NCBI GenBank assembly: GCA_903858635.1
Contig: CAIOJO010000413.1
Location: 1-49,311 of the forward strand
DNA: 49,311 bases
Origin: an uncultured Telmatospirillum sp.
GTDB taxonomy: Bacteria > Pseudomonadota > Alphaproteobacteria > Rhodospirillales > Magnetospirillaceae
Reading direction: 5' to 3'
Below are positions 10,152 through 20,682 of the stretch, one piece after another. Both the position numbers and the translations under genes were made by a program. Position 1 is the first letter of the stretch, and every line of letters starts with the position of its first letter. Below the pieces are notes generated by a model. That model made no database searches. It had not been told where the DNA came from and worked only from the letters and a program-made list of their open reading frames with translations.

Positions 10152-10180
10152 TTGCCAAAGCCGCCGCGAGCCGCTATTTA
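10152..10180 (+). promoter_or_regulatory. Putative sigma-70 promoter for rpsB-tsf
   Basis: TTGCCA at 10152-10157 and TATTTA at 10175-10180 are separated by 17 bases, close to the housekeeping consensus. The start of transcription would leave a leader of roughly 110 bases before rpsB. In other bacteria S2 represses its own leader; whether that happens here cannot be read from sequence. Confidence 0.5.
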
Positions 10181-10296
10181 GCGCGGCACAAATCCGCACG
10201 CGGGAATGCGCGCGGCCCGGTGGGCCGTTCGCTCCGGTGCCGGCACTGCCGGCAGACTCCCGCGGAGGTTTAACCGGAGAAGCAAAGGACTTTCTC

Positions 10297-11148
10297 ATGG
10301 CTCTGCCATCATTCACCATGCGTCAGCTGATCGAAGCTGGCGTTCATTTCGGTCACAATACCCGCCGCTGGAACCCGAAGATGGCCCCGCATCTCTTCGG
10401 GGTGCGCAACGGCATCCACATCATCGACCTGCAGCAGAGCGTGCCGATGCTCCATCGGGGCATGCAGGCGGTTCGCGACGTCGTCGCCGGGGGCGGCCGC
10501 GTCCTGTTCGTCGGCACCAAGCGGGCTGCCGCCGACATCGTCGCCGAATCGGCCAAGCGCTGCGGCCAGTACTACGTCAATCACCGTTGGCTCGGCGGCA
10601 TGCTGACCAACTGGAAGACCATCTCGCACTCGATCAAGCGCCTGCGCGAGATCGAAGAGCGGATGGCCGGGGGCGGCGTTGCCGGCCTGACCAAGAAGGA
10701 GCAGCTCAATCTGTCCCGCGAACAGGATAAGCTCGAGCGGGCGCTGGGCGGCATCAAGGAAATGGGCGGCCTTCCCGATATCCTGTTCATCATCGACACC
10801 AACAAGGAGTCGCTGGCGGTGCAGGAGGCCAACAAGCTGAATATTCCCGTGGTCGCCATTCTCGACAGCAATTCGGATCCGTCCGGCGTCACCTATCCGA
10901 TCCCGGGTAACGACGATGCGCTGCGGGCCATCCAGACCTATTGCGATCTGTTCGCCGGGGCGGTGCTGGACGGCATCCAGGCGGAAATGTCGCGGACCGG
11001 CACCGATATCGGCGAGCAGGTCGAGGTTCCGGTCGAAGTGATGCCGGAACCCGTGGTCGAAGCGATCGTCGAGGCGGCTCCTGTCGTCGAGGACCTGGCG
11101 ACGGCGATCGAGGCGGCGCCCGGCGTCGAGGAACAGCCGAGCGCCTGA
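10297..11148 (+). CDS. rpsB: 30S ribosomal protein S2
   Basis: 283 residues starting [20 protein letters not shown], the conserved S2 N-terminus, with [19 protein letters not shown] and [14 protein letters not shown] further on. The C-terminal 50 or so residues are acidic and rich in Glu, Val and Ala, an extension common in alphaproteobacterial S2. The ATG at 10297 is preceded by a purine-rich GGAGAAGCAAAGGA. S2 binds late to the 30S subunit at the S1 site. It is paired with tsf, as in most bacteria. Confidence 0.97.
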   Translation: MALPSFTMRQLIEAGVHFGHNTRRWNPKMAPHLFGVRNGIHIIDLQQSVPMLHRGMQAVRDVVAGGGRVLFVGTKRAAADIVAESAKRCGQYYVNHRWLGGMLTNWKTISHSIKRLREIEERMAGGGVAGLTKKEQLNLSREQDKLERALGGIKEMGGLPDILFIIDTNKESLAVQEANKLNIPVVAILDSNSDPSGVTYPIPGNDDALRAIQTYCDLFAGAVLDGIQAEMSRTGTDIGEQVEVPVEVMPEPVVEAIVEAAPVVEDLATAIEAAPGVEEQPSA

Positions 11149-11179
11149 CCTCGGGGTCGGTTCGTCGGATTCACCGATT

Positions 11180-11210
11180 GGCGGCGGCACGAGGCCGCCG
11201 CCATTTGTTT
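11180..11210 (+). terminator. Hairpin terminator or attenuator between rpsB and tsf
   Basis: A perfect 9-base stem (GGCGGCGGC / GCCGCCGCC) with a 5-base loop is followed by ATTTGTTT. It may end part of the rpsB transcripts and so tune S2 against EF-Ts. Confidence 0.6.
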
Positions 11211-11247
11211 AACCTGCGTTCCCACGCATCATCATAAGAGGACTCCC

Positions 11248-12171
11248 ATGGCCGAGATTTCCGCCTCGCTTGTCAAGGAACTGCGCGAGAAGACCGGCGT
11301 TGGCATGATGGACTGCAAGAAGGCGCTGGCCGAGACCGCCGGGGACATCGAAGCGGCGGTCGACTGGCTGCGCAAGAAGGGCCTGGCCTCGGCCGCCAAG
11401 AAGGCCGGCCGCATCGCCGCCGAAGGATTGGTGGCGGTGGCGGCCAAGGGCGGCAAGGGTGCCCTGGTCGAGATCAATGCCGAGACCGACTTCGTCGCCC
11501 GCAACGAACAGTTTCAGGGCTTTGTCCGCAGCGTCGGCGAGCTCGCCCTGGACCAGGGCGACGACGTCGCCCAGCTGAAGGCCGCCAAGCTGGCCGATGG
11601 CAAGACCATCGACGAAGAGCTGACCGCCCTGATCGCCACCATCGGCGAGAACATGAACTTCCGCCGCGCCAAGCTGCTGTCGGTGAGCCAGGGCGTGGTC
11701 GCCAGCTATATGCACAGCGCGATCGCCCCCGGCCTGGGCAAGATCGGCGTGCTGGTCGCCCTCGAATCGACCGCCGATGCCGGCAAGCTGGCCGACCTCG
11801 GCAAGCAGATCGCCATGCATGTGGCAGCGGCCAATCCGCTGTTCCTGTCGGTCGAATCGGTCGATCATACGGCGCTCGATCGGGAACGGGCGGTGCTGAC
11901 CGAGCAGGCGGCGACCTCCGGCAAGCCGGCCAACGTCATCGAGAAGATGGTCGAGGGCCGGATCCGCAAGTACTACGAAGAAGTCGTCCTGTTGGAGCAG
12001 CTGTTCGTCATCGACGGCGAGACCAAGATCGCCAAGGTGGTGGAAAACGCCGCCAAGACCCTCGGCGCCCCGGTCAAGCTGACCGGTTTCGTACGCTTTG
12101 CCTTGGGCGAGGGGATCGACAAGGAGCAGAAGGACTTCGCGGCCGAGGTGGCGGCGCAACTGGGCCGCTGA
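11248..12171 (+). CDS. tsf: Elongation factor Ts
   Basis: 307 residues. The N-terminal UBA-like module has [20 protein letters not shown], and the core domain includes [17 protein letters not shown], both EF-Ts signatures. It exchanges GDP for GTP on EF-Tu in the cytoplasm. Start at ATG 11248 after an AAGAGGACTCCC site. It follows rpsB by 99 bases across a hairpin and precedes pyrH by about 196 bases. Confidence 0.97.
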   Translation: MAEISASLVKELREKTGVGMMDCKKALAETAGDIEAAVDWLRKKGLASAAKKAGRIAAEGLVAVAAKGGKGALVEINAETDFVARNEQFQGFVRSVGELALDQGDDVAQLKAAKLADGKTIDEELTALIATIGENMNFRRAKLLSVSQGVVASYMHSAIAPGLGKIGVLVALESTADAGKLADLGKQIAMHVAAANPLFLSVESVDHTALDRERAVLTEQAATSGKPANVIEKMVEGRIRKYYEEVVLLEQLFVIDGETKIAKVVENAAKTLGAPVKLTGFVRFALGEGIDKEQKDFAAEVAAQLGR

Positions 12172-12367
12172 GCGCGGCCGGCGGATGCCGGCAGCGACGC
12201 GAAGAAGCCGGCGGCGGGGCCGGGCGAATCGGCCCCTCCGTTAGGCCAGAAATGGCGCGACAGTGGCAGGGAATGGTGTATCATCCCTGCCGCTGGCGGC
12301 GCGTTTCGCCCGTATTCACGCCATTTTTGGCTCTCGTTCAAAGCATCCAAAACAAAGGCTGACGCCA

Positions 12368-13093
12368 ATGCCCGATGCTCCCAAGTTCCGTCGCGTGCTG
12401 CTGAAGCTGTCGGGCGAAGGTCTGATGGGCGGCCAGGACTACGGGTTGGACGGGGCGACAGTGACCCGTATCGCCGAGGAAATCGGCTTCGTGGTCGGAC
12501 AAGGCATCCAGGTCTGCCTGGTCATCGGCGGCGGCAACATCTTCCGCGGCGTGTCCGGAGCGGCAGCCGGCATGGAACGCACCAGCGCCGACTACATGGG
12601 CATGCTGGCCACCGTCATCAACGCGCTGGCCATGCAGAACGCCCTCGAGCGGATTGGTCTGTCGACCCGGGTCCAATCGGCGATCACCATGCCGATGGTC
12701 TGCGAGCCCTATATCCGTCGTCGGGCGATCCGCCATATGGAAAAAGGCCGCATCGTCATATTCGCCGCCGGGACCGGCAATCCCTTCTTCACCACCGATA
12801 CGGCGGCCGCCCTGCGCGCCGTCGAAATGAACTGCGACGTTCTGATCAAGGCCACCCAGGTGGACGGGGTCTATTCGGCCGATCCCCGCCGGGTGAAGGA
12901 TGCGGTACGCTATGATAGCCTGACCTTCATGGATGTATTGGCGAACGATCTGCAGGTGATGGACGCGACGGCCATTGCCCTGTGTCGGGAGAACGACCTG
13001 CCGATCCTGGTCTTCAACCTGCAGGAGGAGGGCGCATTGGCGAAGGTGGTGGCGGGTCAGGGTCGGTTTACGATCATTCAAGAAGGAAACTGA
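12368..13093 (+). CDS. pyrH: Uridylate (UMP) kinase
   Basis: 241 residues of the amino-acid-kinase fold: [15 protein letters not shown], then [13 protein letters not shown] (UMP and ATP binding), [20 protein letters not shown], and [13 protein letters not shown]. It phosphorylates UMP to UDP, usually as a hexamer. The start is the ATG at 12368 ([10 protein letters not shown]); the open frame upstream lacks family features. It is followed by frr after four bases. Confidence 0.97.
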   Translation: MPDAPKFRRVLLKLSGEGLMGGQDYGLDGATVTRIAEEIGFVVGQGIQVCLVIGGGNIFRGVSGAAAGMERTSADYMGMLATVINALAMQNALERIGLSTRVQSAITMPMVCEPYIRRRAIRHMEKGRIVIFAAGTGNPFFTTDTAAALRAVEMNCDVLIKATQVDGVYSADPRRVKDAVRYDSLTFMDVLANDLQVMDATAIALCRENDLPILVFNLQEEGALAKVVAGQGRFTIIQEGN

Positions 13094-13097
13094 AGCC

Positions 13098-13667
13098 GTG
13101 TCGGTAACGAATTACCCGGATCTCAAGAAGGATCTGAAGCGCCGCATGGATAGTGCGGTCGAGGTGCTGAAGAAGGAATTCGGCGGCTTGCGAACCGGCC
13201 GCGCGTCGGTCAGCCTGCTGGAACCGGTGATGGTCGAGGCCTATGGCAATTCCATGCCGCTCAACCAGGTGGGCAACATCAATGTGCCCGAGCCGCGGAT
13301 GATCACCGTCCAGGTGTGGGACAAGGGGATGGTCAAGGCGGTGGAGAAGGCGATCCGGGACGCCGGCCTCGGCCTCAATCCGTCGGCCGACGGGCAGAAC
13401 GTTCGGGTACCTATTCCGCCCCTGAACGAAGAGCGGCGGGCCGAGCTGCAAAAGGTCGCGGGAAAATATGGCGAACAGGCGAGGGTGTCCGTTCGTAATG
13501 TCCGCCGCGACGGAATGGATGCCTTGAAGAAGCTGGAAAAGGACGGTCATATCTCACAGGACGAGCACCGCCAGCACGAAAAAGAGATCCAGGGTTTGAC
13601 CGACGAGATCATCAAGCGGATCGACGAGACGCTGTCCCATAAGGAAAAAGAGATCATGCAGGTGTGA
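13098..13667 (+). CDS. frr: Ribosome recycling factor
   Basis: 189 residues with [37 protein letters not shown], and [15 protein letters not shown], all typical of RRF. It splits post-termination ribosomes together with EF-G. The start is a GTG at 13098, four bases after the pyrH stop, with AAGAAGGAAAC upstream as ribosome site. The end overlaps the possible GTG start of uppS. Confidence 0.96.
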   Translation: MSVTNYPDLKKDLKRRMDSAVEVLKKEFGGLRTGRASVSLLEPVMVEAYGNSMPLNQVGNINVPEPRMITVQVWDKGMVKAVEKAIRDAGLGLNPSADGQNVRVPIPPLNEERRAELQKVAGKYGEQARVSVRNVRRDGMDALKKLEKDGHISQDEHRQHEKEIQGLTDEIIKRIDETLSHKEKEIMQV

Positions 13668-13672
13668 CGCGC

Positions 13673-14407
13673 ATGGAAGCGCTGCAAACCCAGACTGCCT
13701 CGCCGCCGCCGACGCCGGTGCACGTCGCCATCATCATGGATGGCAACGGGCGCTGGGCAAAAGCGCGCGGGCTGCCGCGCACCGCCGGCCACAAGCGTGG
13801 CGCCGAGGCGGTGCGGGCGGCCGTCAAAGGGGCCGCCGAGTTGGGCATCTCGTACCTTACCCTGTTCGGCTTTTCGGCCGAGAACTGGAAGCGGCCGCCG
13901 GCCGAGGTGCGCGACCTGATGGCGCTGCTGCGGCTTTACCTGCGCAACGAGATCCGGGAACTGAACAACAACGGGGTGTGCCTCAAGGTGGTGGGCGATC
14001 GCACCCGCCTTGACGCCGACATCGTCGCCTTGATCGAAGAGGCCGAGCGGAAGACCGCCGGCAATACCAAACTGACCATGGTTCTGGCGCTGAGCTACGG
14101 CGGACGCCAGGAACTGGTGCAGGCGGCGCGGCGGCTGGCCGAGGACGCCGTGGCCGGGCGGCTCAGCCCGGCGGCCATCGACGAAGATGTCTTTCGGGCG
14201 CGGCTGTTCACCGCCGACATCCCCGATCCCGATCTGCTGATCCGCACCAGCGGCGAGAAGCGCATCAGCAATTTCTTGTTGTGGCAATGTGCCTATGCCG
14301 AAATGGTCTTCCTCGACGTCCTGTGGCCGGATTTTTCCAAGGCCGACCTCGAGAAGGCGGTGCATGACTTCCACGGCCGCGACCGCCGCTATGGCGCGGT
14401 GGGCTGA
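13673..14407 (+). CDS. uppS: Isoprenyl transferase (undecaprenyl diphosphate synthase)
   Basis: 244 residues. VHVAIIMDGNGRWAKARGLP holds the catalytic Asp and FPP-binding loop; LTLFGFSAENWKRP and DPDLLIRTSGEKRISNFLLW are the other cis-prenyltransferase signatures. It makes the C55 lipid carrier for peptidoglycan and other glycans. I give the ATG at 13673; a GTG at 13664 overlapping the frr stop is an alternative. cdsA follows after six bases. Confidence 0.96.
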   Translation: MEALQTQTASPPPTPVHVAIIMDGNGRWAKARGLPRTAGHKRGAEAVRAAVKGAAELGISYLTLFGFSAENWKRPPAEVRDLMALLRLYLRNEIRELNNNGVCLKVVGDRTRLDADIVALIEEAERKTAGNTKLTMVLALSYGGRQELVQAARRLAEDAVAGRLSPAAIDEDVFRARLFTADIPDPDLLIRTSGEKRISNFLLWQCAYAEMVFLDVLWPDFSKADLEKAVHDFHGRDRRYGAVG

Positions 14408-14413
14408 CCGCCG

Positions 14414-15190
14414 GTGCTGCTGACGCGGATTCTGTCGTCGCTGATTCTCGCTCCCTTGGCATTGGCGGCGGTATGGTTCGGCTCTTGGGCCCTGGTGGCC
14501 CTGGCCGCCCTGTGCGGCGTGCTGATGGCCTGGGAATGGACCCGCCTCACCATGGGACGGTTCGGCGCCGGCGGCGTGGTTCTGGCGCTGATGGCTGCCG
14601 TTGTCGCGGTCCTGGGTTTGCTGCTGCCTGCCGCGGCACCCTGGCCCATCCTGGCGGCGGCGCTGGCGGCGCCGTTGATGCAACGGGTGGACGGACGGTC
14701 GCCGCTGTGGCTGGCGGCCGGCGCGCTCTATCTTGCGTTGCCGATTCTGGCCCTGGTCTGGGTGCGCGGGCAGGGGCGGGAAACGGTGTTTTGGCTGCTC
14801 TCGGTCGTCTGGGCGACCGATATCGGCGCCTATGCGGCCGGACGTGTCATCGGCGGCCCCAAGCTCATGCCGCGGGTCAGCCCCAAGAAGACCTGGGCCG
14901 GATTGGCCGGCGGCATCGTGTCGGCCGCGGTGGTCGGGTGGGGCGCCGCGGCCTTCACCGGGATGGCCTGGCCGGCCTTGACGGCGATCTCAGGTGTACT
15001 GGCCGTAGTATCGCAAGCCGGCGACCTTGCCGAGTCGGGGGTAAAGCGCTATTTCGGGGTAAAGGATTCGAGCGGTATCATTCCCGGGCACGGCGGCGTG
15101 CTGGATCGTCTCGATGGTCTTCTTGCTGCCGCTCCGGTTGTGGCGGTGCTTTGTTGGGCCTTCCGAGGAGGTCTTGCGCAGTGGGGGTGA
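14414..15190 (+). CDS. cdsA: Phosphatidate cytidylyltransferase
   Basis: 258 residues, strongly hydrophobic with about seven membrane segments. The C-terminal signature is complete: VSPKKTWAGLAGG and then SGVKRYFGVKDSSGIIPGHG followed by GVLDRLDGL. It makes CDP-diacylglycerol, the precursor of all phospholipids, at the inner membrane. The start is a GTG at 14414, six bases after uppS. The TGA overlaps the first base of a dxr ATG, showing operon structure. Confidence 0.95.
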   Translation: MLLTRILSSLILAPLALAAVWFGSWALVALAALCGVLMAWEWTRLTMGRFGAGGVVLALMAAVVAVLGLLLPAAAPWPILAAALAAPLMQRVDGRSPLWLAAGALYLALPILALVWVRGQGRETVFWLLSVVWATDIGAYAAGRVIGGPKLMPRVSPKKTWAGLAGGIVSAAVVGWGAAAFTGMAWPALTAISGVLAVVSQAGDLAESGVKRYFGVKDSSGIIPGHGGVLDRLDGLLAAAPVVAVLCWAFRGGLAQWG

Positions 15191-16368
15191 TGGGTGCAAT
15201 GGGCAAGGATGTGCGGACGGTCACGATTCTCGGTTCCACCGGCTCGGTAGGCTGCAACACGGTCGAATTGGTCGAAGCCGAAGCCGGGCGCTTCGTGGTC
15301 GAGGCGTTGTCGGCCAATCGCAATGTGGAGCTTCTGGCCGCGCAGGCCCTTCGCTTGCGCCCGCGCCTGGCCGTGGTGGCCGACGAGTCCGCCTACAAGG
15401 ACCTCAAGAAAGCGTTGTCGGGCAGCAATATCGAGGTGGCGGCGGGTGCCGAGGCGGTGGTCGAGGCGGCCTCGCGGCCGTCCGACTGGGTGATGGCGGC
15501 GATCGTCGGCGCCGCCGGGTTGCAGCCGACCTTGGCGGCGGTGCGCCGCGGCGCCACGGTCGGCTTGGCCAACAAGGAAACCCTGGTCTGCGCCGGGGCG
15601 CTGGTGATGGCCGAAGTCGAACGCGGCGGGGCCACCCTGGTGCCGGTGGATTCCGAACATTCCGCCATCTTTCAGGTGTTCGATTTCACCCAGAAGGAAA
15701 AGGTCGACAAGATCATTCTCACGGCTTCGGGCGGCCCGTTCCGCACCATGAGCCGCGAAGCGATGAGCGCGGTCACGCCGGAACAGGCGGTGGCCCATCC
15801 GAACTGGGACATGGGGGCGAAGATCTCGGTGGATTCGGCCACCATGATGAACAAGGGCCTCGAACTGATCGAGGCCTTCCATTTGTTCGGCCTGCCGGAA
15901 GACAAGATCGACATCCTGGTGCACCCGCAATCGGTGGTGCACAGCATGGTCGCCTATGTGGACGGCTCGGTCCTGGCCCAGCTGGGTACGCCCGACATGC
16001 GGACGCCCATCTCCTATGCGCTGGGATGGCCCAAACGGATGGAGGCGCCGGGGCGCCGGCTCGATCTGGCGGCGGTCGGCAGCCTGACCTTCGAAGCGCC
16101 CGATCCCATCCGTTTTCCCGCCCTGCGTTTGGCCCGCGCGGCCTTGCGCGAAGGCGGCGGGGCCCCCACCATTATCAATGCCGCCAATGAAGTGGCGGTG
16201 CAGGCGTTTCTCGGCCGAACGATCGGTTTCCTCGATATCGCACGGGTCGTCGAAGAGGTGCTGGCGGCACTGCAGGGCTCGGTCCTGGGCGTCCTCGAGG
16301 ACATCCTGGCGCTTGACGCCGAGGCGCGCCGCGTCGCCCGCGAACGGGTTGCCGCCTGCGCGAACTAG
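15190..16368 (+). CDS. dxr: 1-deoxy-D-xylulose 5-phosphate reductoisomerase
   Basis: 392 residues. TVTILGSTGSVGCNTVELVE is the NADPH-binding loop, LANKETLVCAGALVM and PVDSEHSAIFQVF hold metal and substrate residues, and SVDSATMMNKGLELIEAFHL is the second signature. It commits DXP to the MEP isoprenoid route, which also feeds UppS next door. The ATG at 15190 shares a base with the cdsA stop; ATG 15199 is an alternative. Confidence 0.97.
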   Translation: MGAMGKDVRTVTILGSTGSVGCNTVELVEAEAGRFVVEALSANRNVELLAAQALRLRPRLAVVADESAYKDLKKALSGSNIEVAAGAEAVVEAASRPSDWVMAAIVGAAGLQPTLAAVRRGATVGLANKETLVCAGALVMAEVERGGATLVPVDSEHSAIFQVFDFTQKEKVDKIILTASGGPFRTMSREAMSAVTPEQAVAHPNWDMGAKISVDSATMMNKGLELIEAFHLFGLPEDKIDILVHPQSVVHSMVAYVDGSVLAQLGTPDMRTPISYALGWPKRMEAPGRRLDLAAVGSLTFEAPDPIRFPALRLARAALREGGGAPTIINAANEVAVQAFLGRTIGFLDIARVVEEVLAALQGSVLGVLEDILALDAEARRVARERVAACAN

Positions 16369-16529
16369 GGACAGGACTTTTCCCGTCCTGGCTGGATCAA
16401 CTCTGGCCCTTCACGTGATGCCTCAACAGTAAAAGTCGCGCGCGGGGATGCCTGAAGAAAGTGCGGGGCATGACGGTGACAAATAATCTTTTTGCTGCTT
16501 TTCGGTTGGCGAACTAAGTAAAGGTGGCC

Positions 16530-17660
16530 ATGTTCCATTTCCTGTGGGATTACGTCGTCGTATTCCTGATCATCCTTACCGTGGTCGTCTTCGTTCACGA
16601 GATGGGGCATTTCCTGGTCGCACGCTGGAACGGCGTCCGGGTCGAGGTGTTCTCGATCGGGTTCGGCCCAGAATTGTTCGGCTACACCTCGAAATCGGGA
16701 ACCCGCTGGAAGGTCTGCCTGTTGCCGTTCGGCGGCTATGTGAAGATGTTCGGCGATGCCGATGCGGCGAGTTCGCCGGACCTGCGCGTCGAATTCTCGG
16801 CCGAGGAGCGCCGGGTCGCGTTCCAGTGCAAGAAGGTCTACCAGCGGGCCGCCATCGTGGTGGCCGGTCCGCTGGCCAATTTCGTCTTCGGTGTGGTCGC
16901 CCTGGCAGCGATCTTCGCGATTTATGGCGAACCGGTTACCGAGCCGGTGGTCGGCCAGGTGCAGCCCGACAGCGCCGCCGCGGTGGCCGGCATGCAGCCC
17001 GGCGATCGCGTGGTCGAGGCCAATGGGGAAACGGTGGACCGTTTCCAGGACCTGCAGCGAATCATCCGGATGACGGTCGGCGAGCCGGTGACCATCGTCG
17101 TCGAGCGCGGCACCCAACGTCTGTCGATGGTGGCCCAGCCACGCATCACCGAGGTCAAGGACGCCCTCGGGAACACCCACAAGACGCCGGTCCTCGGCAT
17201 CGTCGCCAATCCCGAGGCGACCCGGGTGGTGCGGCACGACCCGGCCACGGCGTTGCTGGGCGCAGCCCGTGAAACGGCCTCGATGGTGACCACCACCCTG
17301 ACCGGTCTCGGGCAGATGCTGTCGGGCCAACGTGGCACCGAGGAATTGAGCGGACCCATCGGCATTGCCAAGACGGCAGGCGAGGCGGCGCAATTCGGGA
17401 TTGAGGCGATAATTTCACTGACGATAATGTTGTCGATAAATCTCGGTTTAATTAATTTGTTTCCCGTTCCCCTGCTCGACGGCGGGCATCTCTTGTTCTA
17501 TGCTCTCGAGGCTTTGCGAGGCCGACCTCTCGGCGCGAGAGCACAAGAATATGGTTTCCGCATCGGCCTGTTTCTGGTATTCGCCTTGATGCTGCTCGCC
17601 ACACGCAATGACTTGGTCCGCCTACCAGTGTGGAGATTCATCAAGGGCCTGATGTCGTAA
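16530..17660 (+). CDS. rseP: Site-2 protease RseP (intramembrane metalloprotease)
   Basis: 376 residues. The first membrane helix carries the zinc motif VHEMGHFLVARW (His23, Glu24, His27). A PDZ domain covers about 120-215 (GMQPGDRVVEANGETV), and the late membrane helix has NLFPVPLLDGGH, the third zinc ligand region. It cleaves anti-sigma factors and remnant signal peptides in the inner membrane. I chose ATG 16530 because AAGTAAAGG sits at a proper distance; GTG 16524 is the alternative. A gap of about 160 bases separates it from dxr. Confidence 0.95.
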   Translation: MFHFLWDYVVVFLIILTVVVFVHEMGHFLVARWNGVRVEVFSIGFGPELFGYTSKSGTRWKVCLLPFGGYVKMFGDADAASSPDLRVEFSAEERRVAFQCKKVYQRAAIVVAGPLANFVFGVVALAAIFAIYGEPVTEPVVGQVQPDSAAAVAGMQPGDRVVEANGETVDRFQDLQRIIRMTVGEPVTIVVERGTQRLSMVAQPRITEVKDALGNTHKTPVLGIVANPEATRVVRHDPATALLGAARETASMVTTTLTGLGQMLSGQRGTEELSGPIGIAKTAGEAAQFGIEAIISLTIMLSINLGLINLFPVPLLDGGHLLFYALEALRGRPLGARAQEYGFRIGLFLVFALMLLATRNDLVRLPVWRFIKGLMS

Positions 17661-17687
17661 CTGCCGCAGGGCTTCTTAGGGGGAAAC

Positions 17688-20003
17688 TTGTCCGGCTTTT
17701 TTCGCTCGTTGCTCGTGGGTGTGGCCCTCGTTTTGCTGTTGGCCACCGCCCCCTCCGCCTTTGCCCAACAAGGAGGAGTGGTCCGACAGATCACCGTCCA
17801 GGGTAATCAGCGTATCGAACCGGAGACGGTTCGCTCGTACATGTCAGTGGCCGAAGGCGATCCCTTCGACGAAACCAAGATCGACAAGTCGCTGAAGAGC
17901 TTGTTCGCCACCGGCCTGTTCGCCGATGTGACGATCCGGCGAGAGGGCGATTCCCTGGTTGTACGGGTGGTCGAGAATCCCATCCTCAACCGGATCGCCT
18001 TCGAGGGAAATCACCGCGTCAAGACCGACCAGCTGCAGACCGAGGTCCAGTTGAAGCCGCGCACCGTCTACACCCGAACCAAGGTGCAGAACGACGTCAA
18101 GCGCATCCTGGAGATCTATCGCCGCAACGGGCGATTCGCCGCCACCGTCGATCCGAAGATCATCGAGCTGGCACAGAATCGCGTCGATCTGGTCTTCGAG
18201 ATCAACGAAGGTCCGGCCACCAACGTGACGCGCATCAACTTCATCGGCAATCGGCAATACAGCGATTCCAACCTGCGTGAATTGCTGCAGACCAAGGAGG
18301 AACGTTGGTATCGCTTCCTCACTTCGGACGATACCTATGATCCGGACCGCCTGAATTACGACCGCGAGCTGCTGCGCCGGAGCTATCTGAAGAATGGCTA
18401 TGCCGATTTCCGGGTGATCTCGACGGTGGCCGAGCTGTCGCCCGATCGGGAGAAGTTCTTCATCACCTTCACCCTGGAGGAAGGCGAGCGCTACCGGATC
18501 GGCAAGATCGACGTCAAAAGCGCCATCCGCGACCTGAAGGCGGAAGAGCTGCTGCCGACCATCGAGAACGTCGAGTCGGGCGACTGGTACAACGCCGACG
18601 AGATCGAGAACACCATCCAGAAGCTGACCGATACGGTGGGCAACAAGGGCTATGCCTTCGTCGACATCCGTCCGAACTTCGTGCGGCACCGCGACGAACA
18701 TGTCATCGACGTCACCTTCGACGTGCAGGAAGGCCCGCGCGTCTTCGTCGAGCGGATCGATATCCAAGGCAATGTGCGGACTCTGGACAAAGTGATCCGC
18801 CGCGAGTTCCGCCTGGTCGAGGGGGATGCCTTCAACGCCGCCAAGTTGCGCCGGTCGCGCGAACGGCTGAAGGACCTGAATTTCTTCGAGAAGGCCGAGG
18901 TGAACACGGTTCCATCGACCACTGCGGCGGACCGCACGGTCATCAAGGTGGATGTCACCGAGAAATCCACCGGCGAACTTTCGTTCGGCGTCGGCTGGTC
19001 GAGCGCCATCGGTCCCCTGTTGAACGTCGGGGCGCGTGAACGCAACCTGCTGGGCTCCGGCCAGGATCTCAACATCCAGGCCCAGTTGGCGGCCAAGCAA
19101 TCGACTCTCAGCCTGGGCTTCACCGAACCCTATTTCCTCGACCGGCGAATCGCCGCCGGCTACGACCTGTTCGCCGTGCGGACCAATCCCAATCAGTCGC
19201 TGGTCTATGCGGCGTCGACGGACGGTTTCGATCTGCGGGCCGGGTACTACTACAACGAGTATCTGAGCCACAGCTTCAAATACACCGCCAGCGTGACCAA
19301 TGTGCACGACGTTCAGCCGGGCGCGTCCACCTACATCATCGAACAGGCTGGGGTCACCACCCTGTCGTCGATTGGTCACAGCGTGCTCTACGATCGCCGC
19401 GACAGCCGGGTCGATCCGACTTCCGGCTATTATCTGCGCTTCGGCAACGAGGTGGCCGGCGTCGGCGGATCCCAGCATTTCCTGCGCAACAGCGCCGGCG
19501 CCGGCAAGTATTTCAAGCTGGACGATCAGACCATCCTGTTGCTGTCCACCAGCGCCGGCAACATCATGGCCTTCAGCGGCGATACCGTGCGCATCAACGA
19601 GCGGTTCTACCTGGGTGGCGATACGCTGCGAGGCTTCAAGGATGCCGGCGTCAGCCCGCGCGACGCGATCACCAACGATGCCCTGGGCGGCTTGTGGGAA
19701 GCGACCGCCAGCGCCGAGGTCAAGTTCCCGTTGGGCTTGCCCAAGGAACTGGGCGTCCAGGGCAAGCTGTTCGCCGATGTCGGCACCGTCGGCTCAACCG
19801 ACAAAAGCGTCGGCCAGACGTTCAACCCCGATGGCTCCCAGGTCATCGTCTCGCAGTCGAGTGCGCCCCGCATCTCGGTGGGCACCGGCGTCGTGTGGCG
19901 CTCGCCGATGGGGCCGATCAACATCGACCTGGCCGTGCCCCTCATGAAGCAGTCCCTGGATCAAACCCAAGTGTTCCGGCTCAATTTCGGTACGAGGTTC
20001 TGA
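17688..20003 (+). CDS. bamA: Outer membrane protein assembly factor BamA
   Basis: 771 residues with a rare TTG start at 17688, supported by TTAGGGGGAAAC upstream and a signal peptide (SLLVGVALVLLLATAPSAFA) that begins soon after. Five POTRA repeats span about 30-350, the first starting VVRQITVQGNQRIEPETV. The rest is the Omp85 barrel, with GGDTLRGFKDAGV as the loop-6 (V/L)RGF motif and a C-terminal Phe (LNFGTRF). BamA inserts outer-membrane barrels. Its neighbours rseP and skp act in the same process. Confidence 0.96.
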   Translation: MSGFFRSLLVGVALVLLLATAPSAFAQQGGVVRQITVQGNQRIEPETVRSYMSVAEGDPFDETKIDKSLKSLFATGLFADVTIRREGDSLVVRVVENPILNRIAFEGNHRVKTDQLQTEVQLKPRTVYTRTKVQNDVKRILEIYRRNGRFAATVDPKIIELAQNRVDLVFEINEGPATNVTRINFIGNRQYSDSNLRELLQTKEERWYRFLTSDDTYDPDRLNYDRELLRRSYLKNGYADFRVISTVAELSPDREKFFITFTLEEGERYRIGKIDVKSAIRDLKAEELLPTIENVESGDWYNADEIENTIQKLTDTVGNKGYAFVDIRPNFVRHRDEHVIDVTFDVQEGPRVFVERIDIQGNVRTLDKVIRREFRLVEGDAFNAAKLRRSRERLKDLNFFEKAEVNTVPSTTAADRTVIKVDVTEKSTGELSFGVGWSSAIGPLLNVGARERNLLGSGQDLNIQAQLAAKQSTLSLGFTEPYFLDRRIAAGYDLFAVRTNPNQSLVYAASTDGFDLRAGYYYNEYLSHSFKYTASVTNVHDVQPGASTYIIEQAGVTTLSSIGHSVLYDRRDSRVDPTSGYYLRFGNEVAGVGGSQHFLRNSAGAGKYFKLDDQTILLLSTSAGNIMAFSGDTVRINERFYLGGDTLRGFKDAGVSPRDAITNDALGGLWEATASAEVKFPLGLPKELGVQGKLFADVGTVGSTDKSVGQTFNPDGSQVIVSQSSAPRISVGTGVVWRSPMGPINIDLAVPLMKQSLDQTQVFRLNFGTRF

Positions 20004-20677
20004 TGAGTCCGTTCAAGTCGCGGTTGCTGCTCGCCGGTCCATTGAGCGCCGTCGTGCTGGCCGGCCTGCTGTGGCTGCCGGCGGCAACTGCCAAGGCCCA
20101 GGAGGTTTCGCCGCCGGCTCCGACGACGGGCGCGGCCGCGCTGCCGGCGCCGGTGATCGTGGTGGTCGACGTCGACCAGATCCTGCAGGAGTCGGTCGCG
20201 GCGAAAAGCGTGCGGAGCCAAGCCGATAAGTACCAGCAGAGCTTCCAGGACGAGACCAGCAAGGAAGAAACGCGGCTGCGCGCCACCCAGCAGGAAATCG
20301 AGCAGCAGCGCAAGACCCTGTCGCCCGAAGCCTTTGCCGAGAAGGCGCGCGCCTTCGAGAACAGTTTCGGCGACTATCAGCGCAAGGTGAACGCCCGGCG
20401 CCAGGCCTTCTCCAAGTCGGTCAGCATCGCCATGGGACATGTCCAGCAGGCGATGCTGGAGGCGACCCAGCAGGTGACGGTGGCCCGTGGCGCCAACATC
20501 GTGCTGCCGCGCACCCAGGTCATGCTGTTCGACGACAAGATGAATGCCACCAAGGACATCATTGCCGTGATGGACAAGAAGCTGACCCATGTGGACTTCC
20601 CCGCGCCCAAAGTCGAGCCCGAGGCAGCACCGCCGGCCAATACGACCAGCGGTGCGGCGAAAAAGAAGTCGCAGTAG
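20003..20677 (+). CDS. skp: OmpH/Skp-family periplasmic chaperone
   Basis: 224 residues with a signal peptide (cleavage near AKAQE, about 33) and a long, charged helical region at 70-150 rich in Gln, Glu and Lys, as in the tentacles of Skp. [18 protein letters not shown] matches the conserved OmpH start. It holds unfolded outer-membrane proteins for BamA. The ATG overlaps the bamA stop by one base. The C-terminus has a Pro/Ala/Lys tail of unknown use. Confidence 0.9.
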   Translation: MSPFKSRLLLAGPLSAVVLAGLLWLPAATAKAQEVSPPAPTTGAAALPAPVIVVVDVDQILQESVAAKSVRSQADKYQQSFQDETSKEETRLRATQQEIEQQRKTLSPEAFAEKARAFENSFGDYQRKVNARRQAFSKSVSIAMGHVQQAMLEATQQVTVARGANIVLPRTQVMLFDDKMNATKDIIAVMDKKLTHVDFPAPKVEPEAAPPANTTSGAAKKKSQ

Positions 20678-20682
20678 CGGCA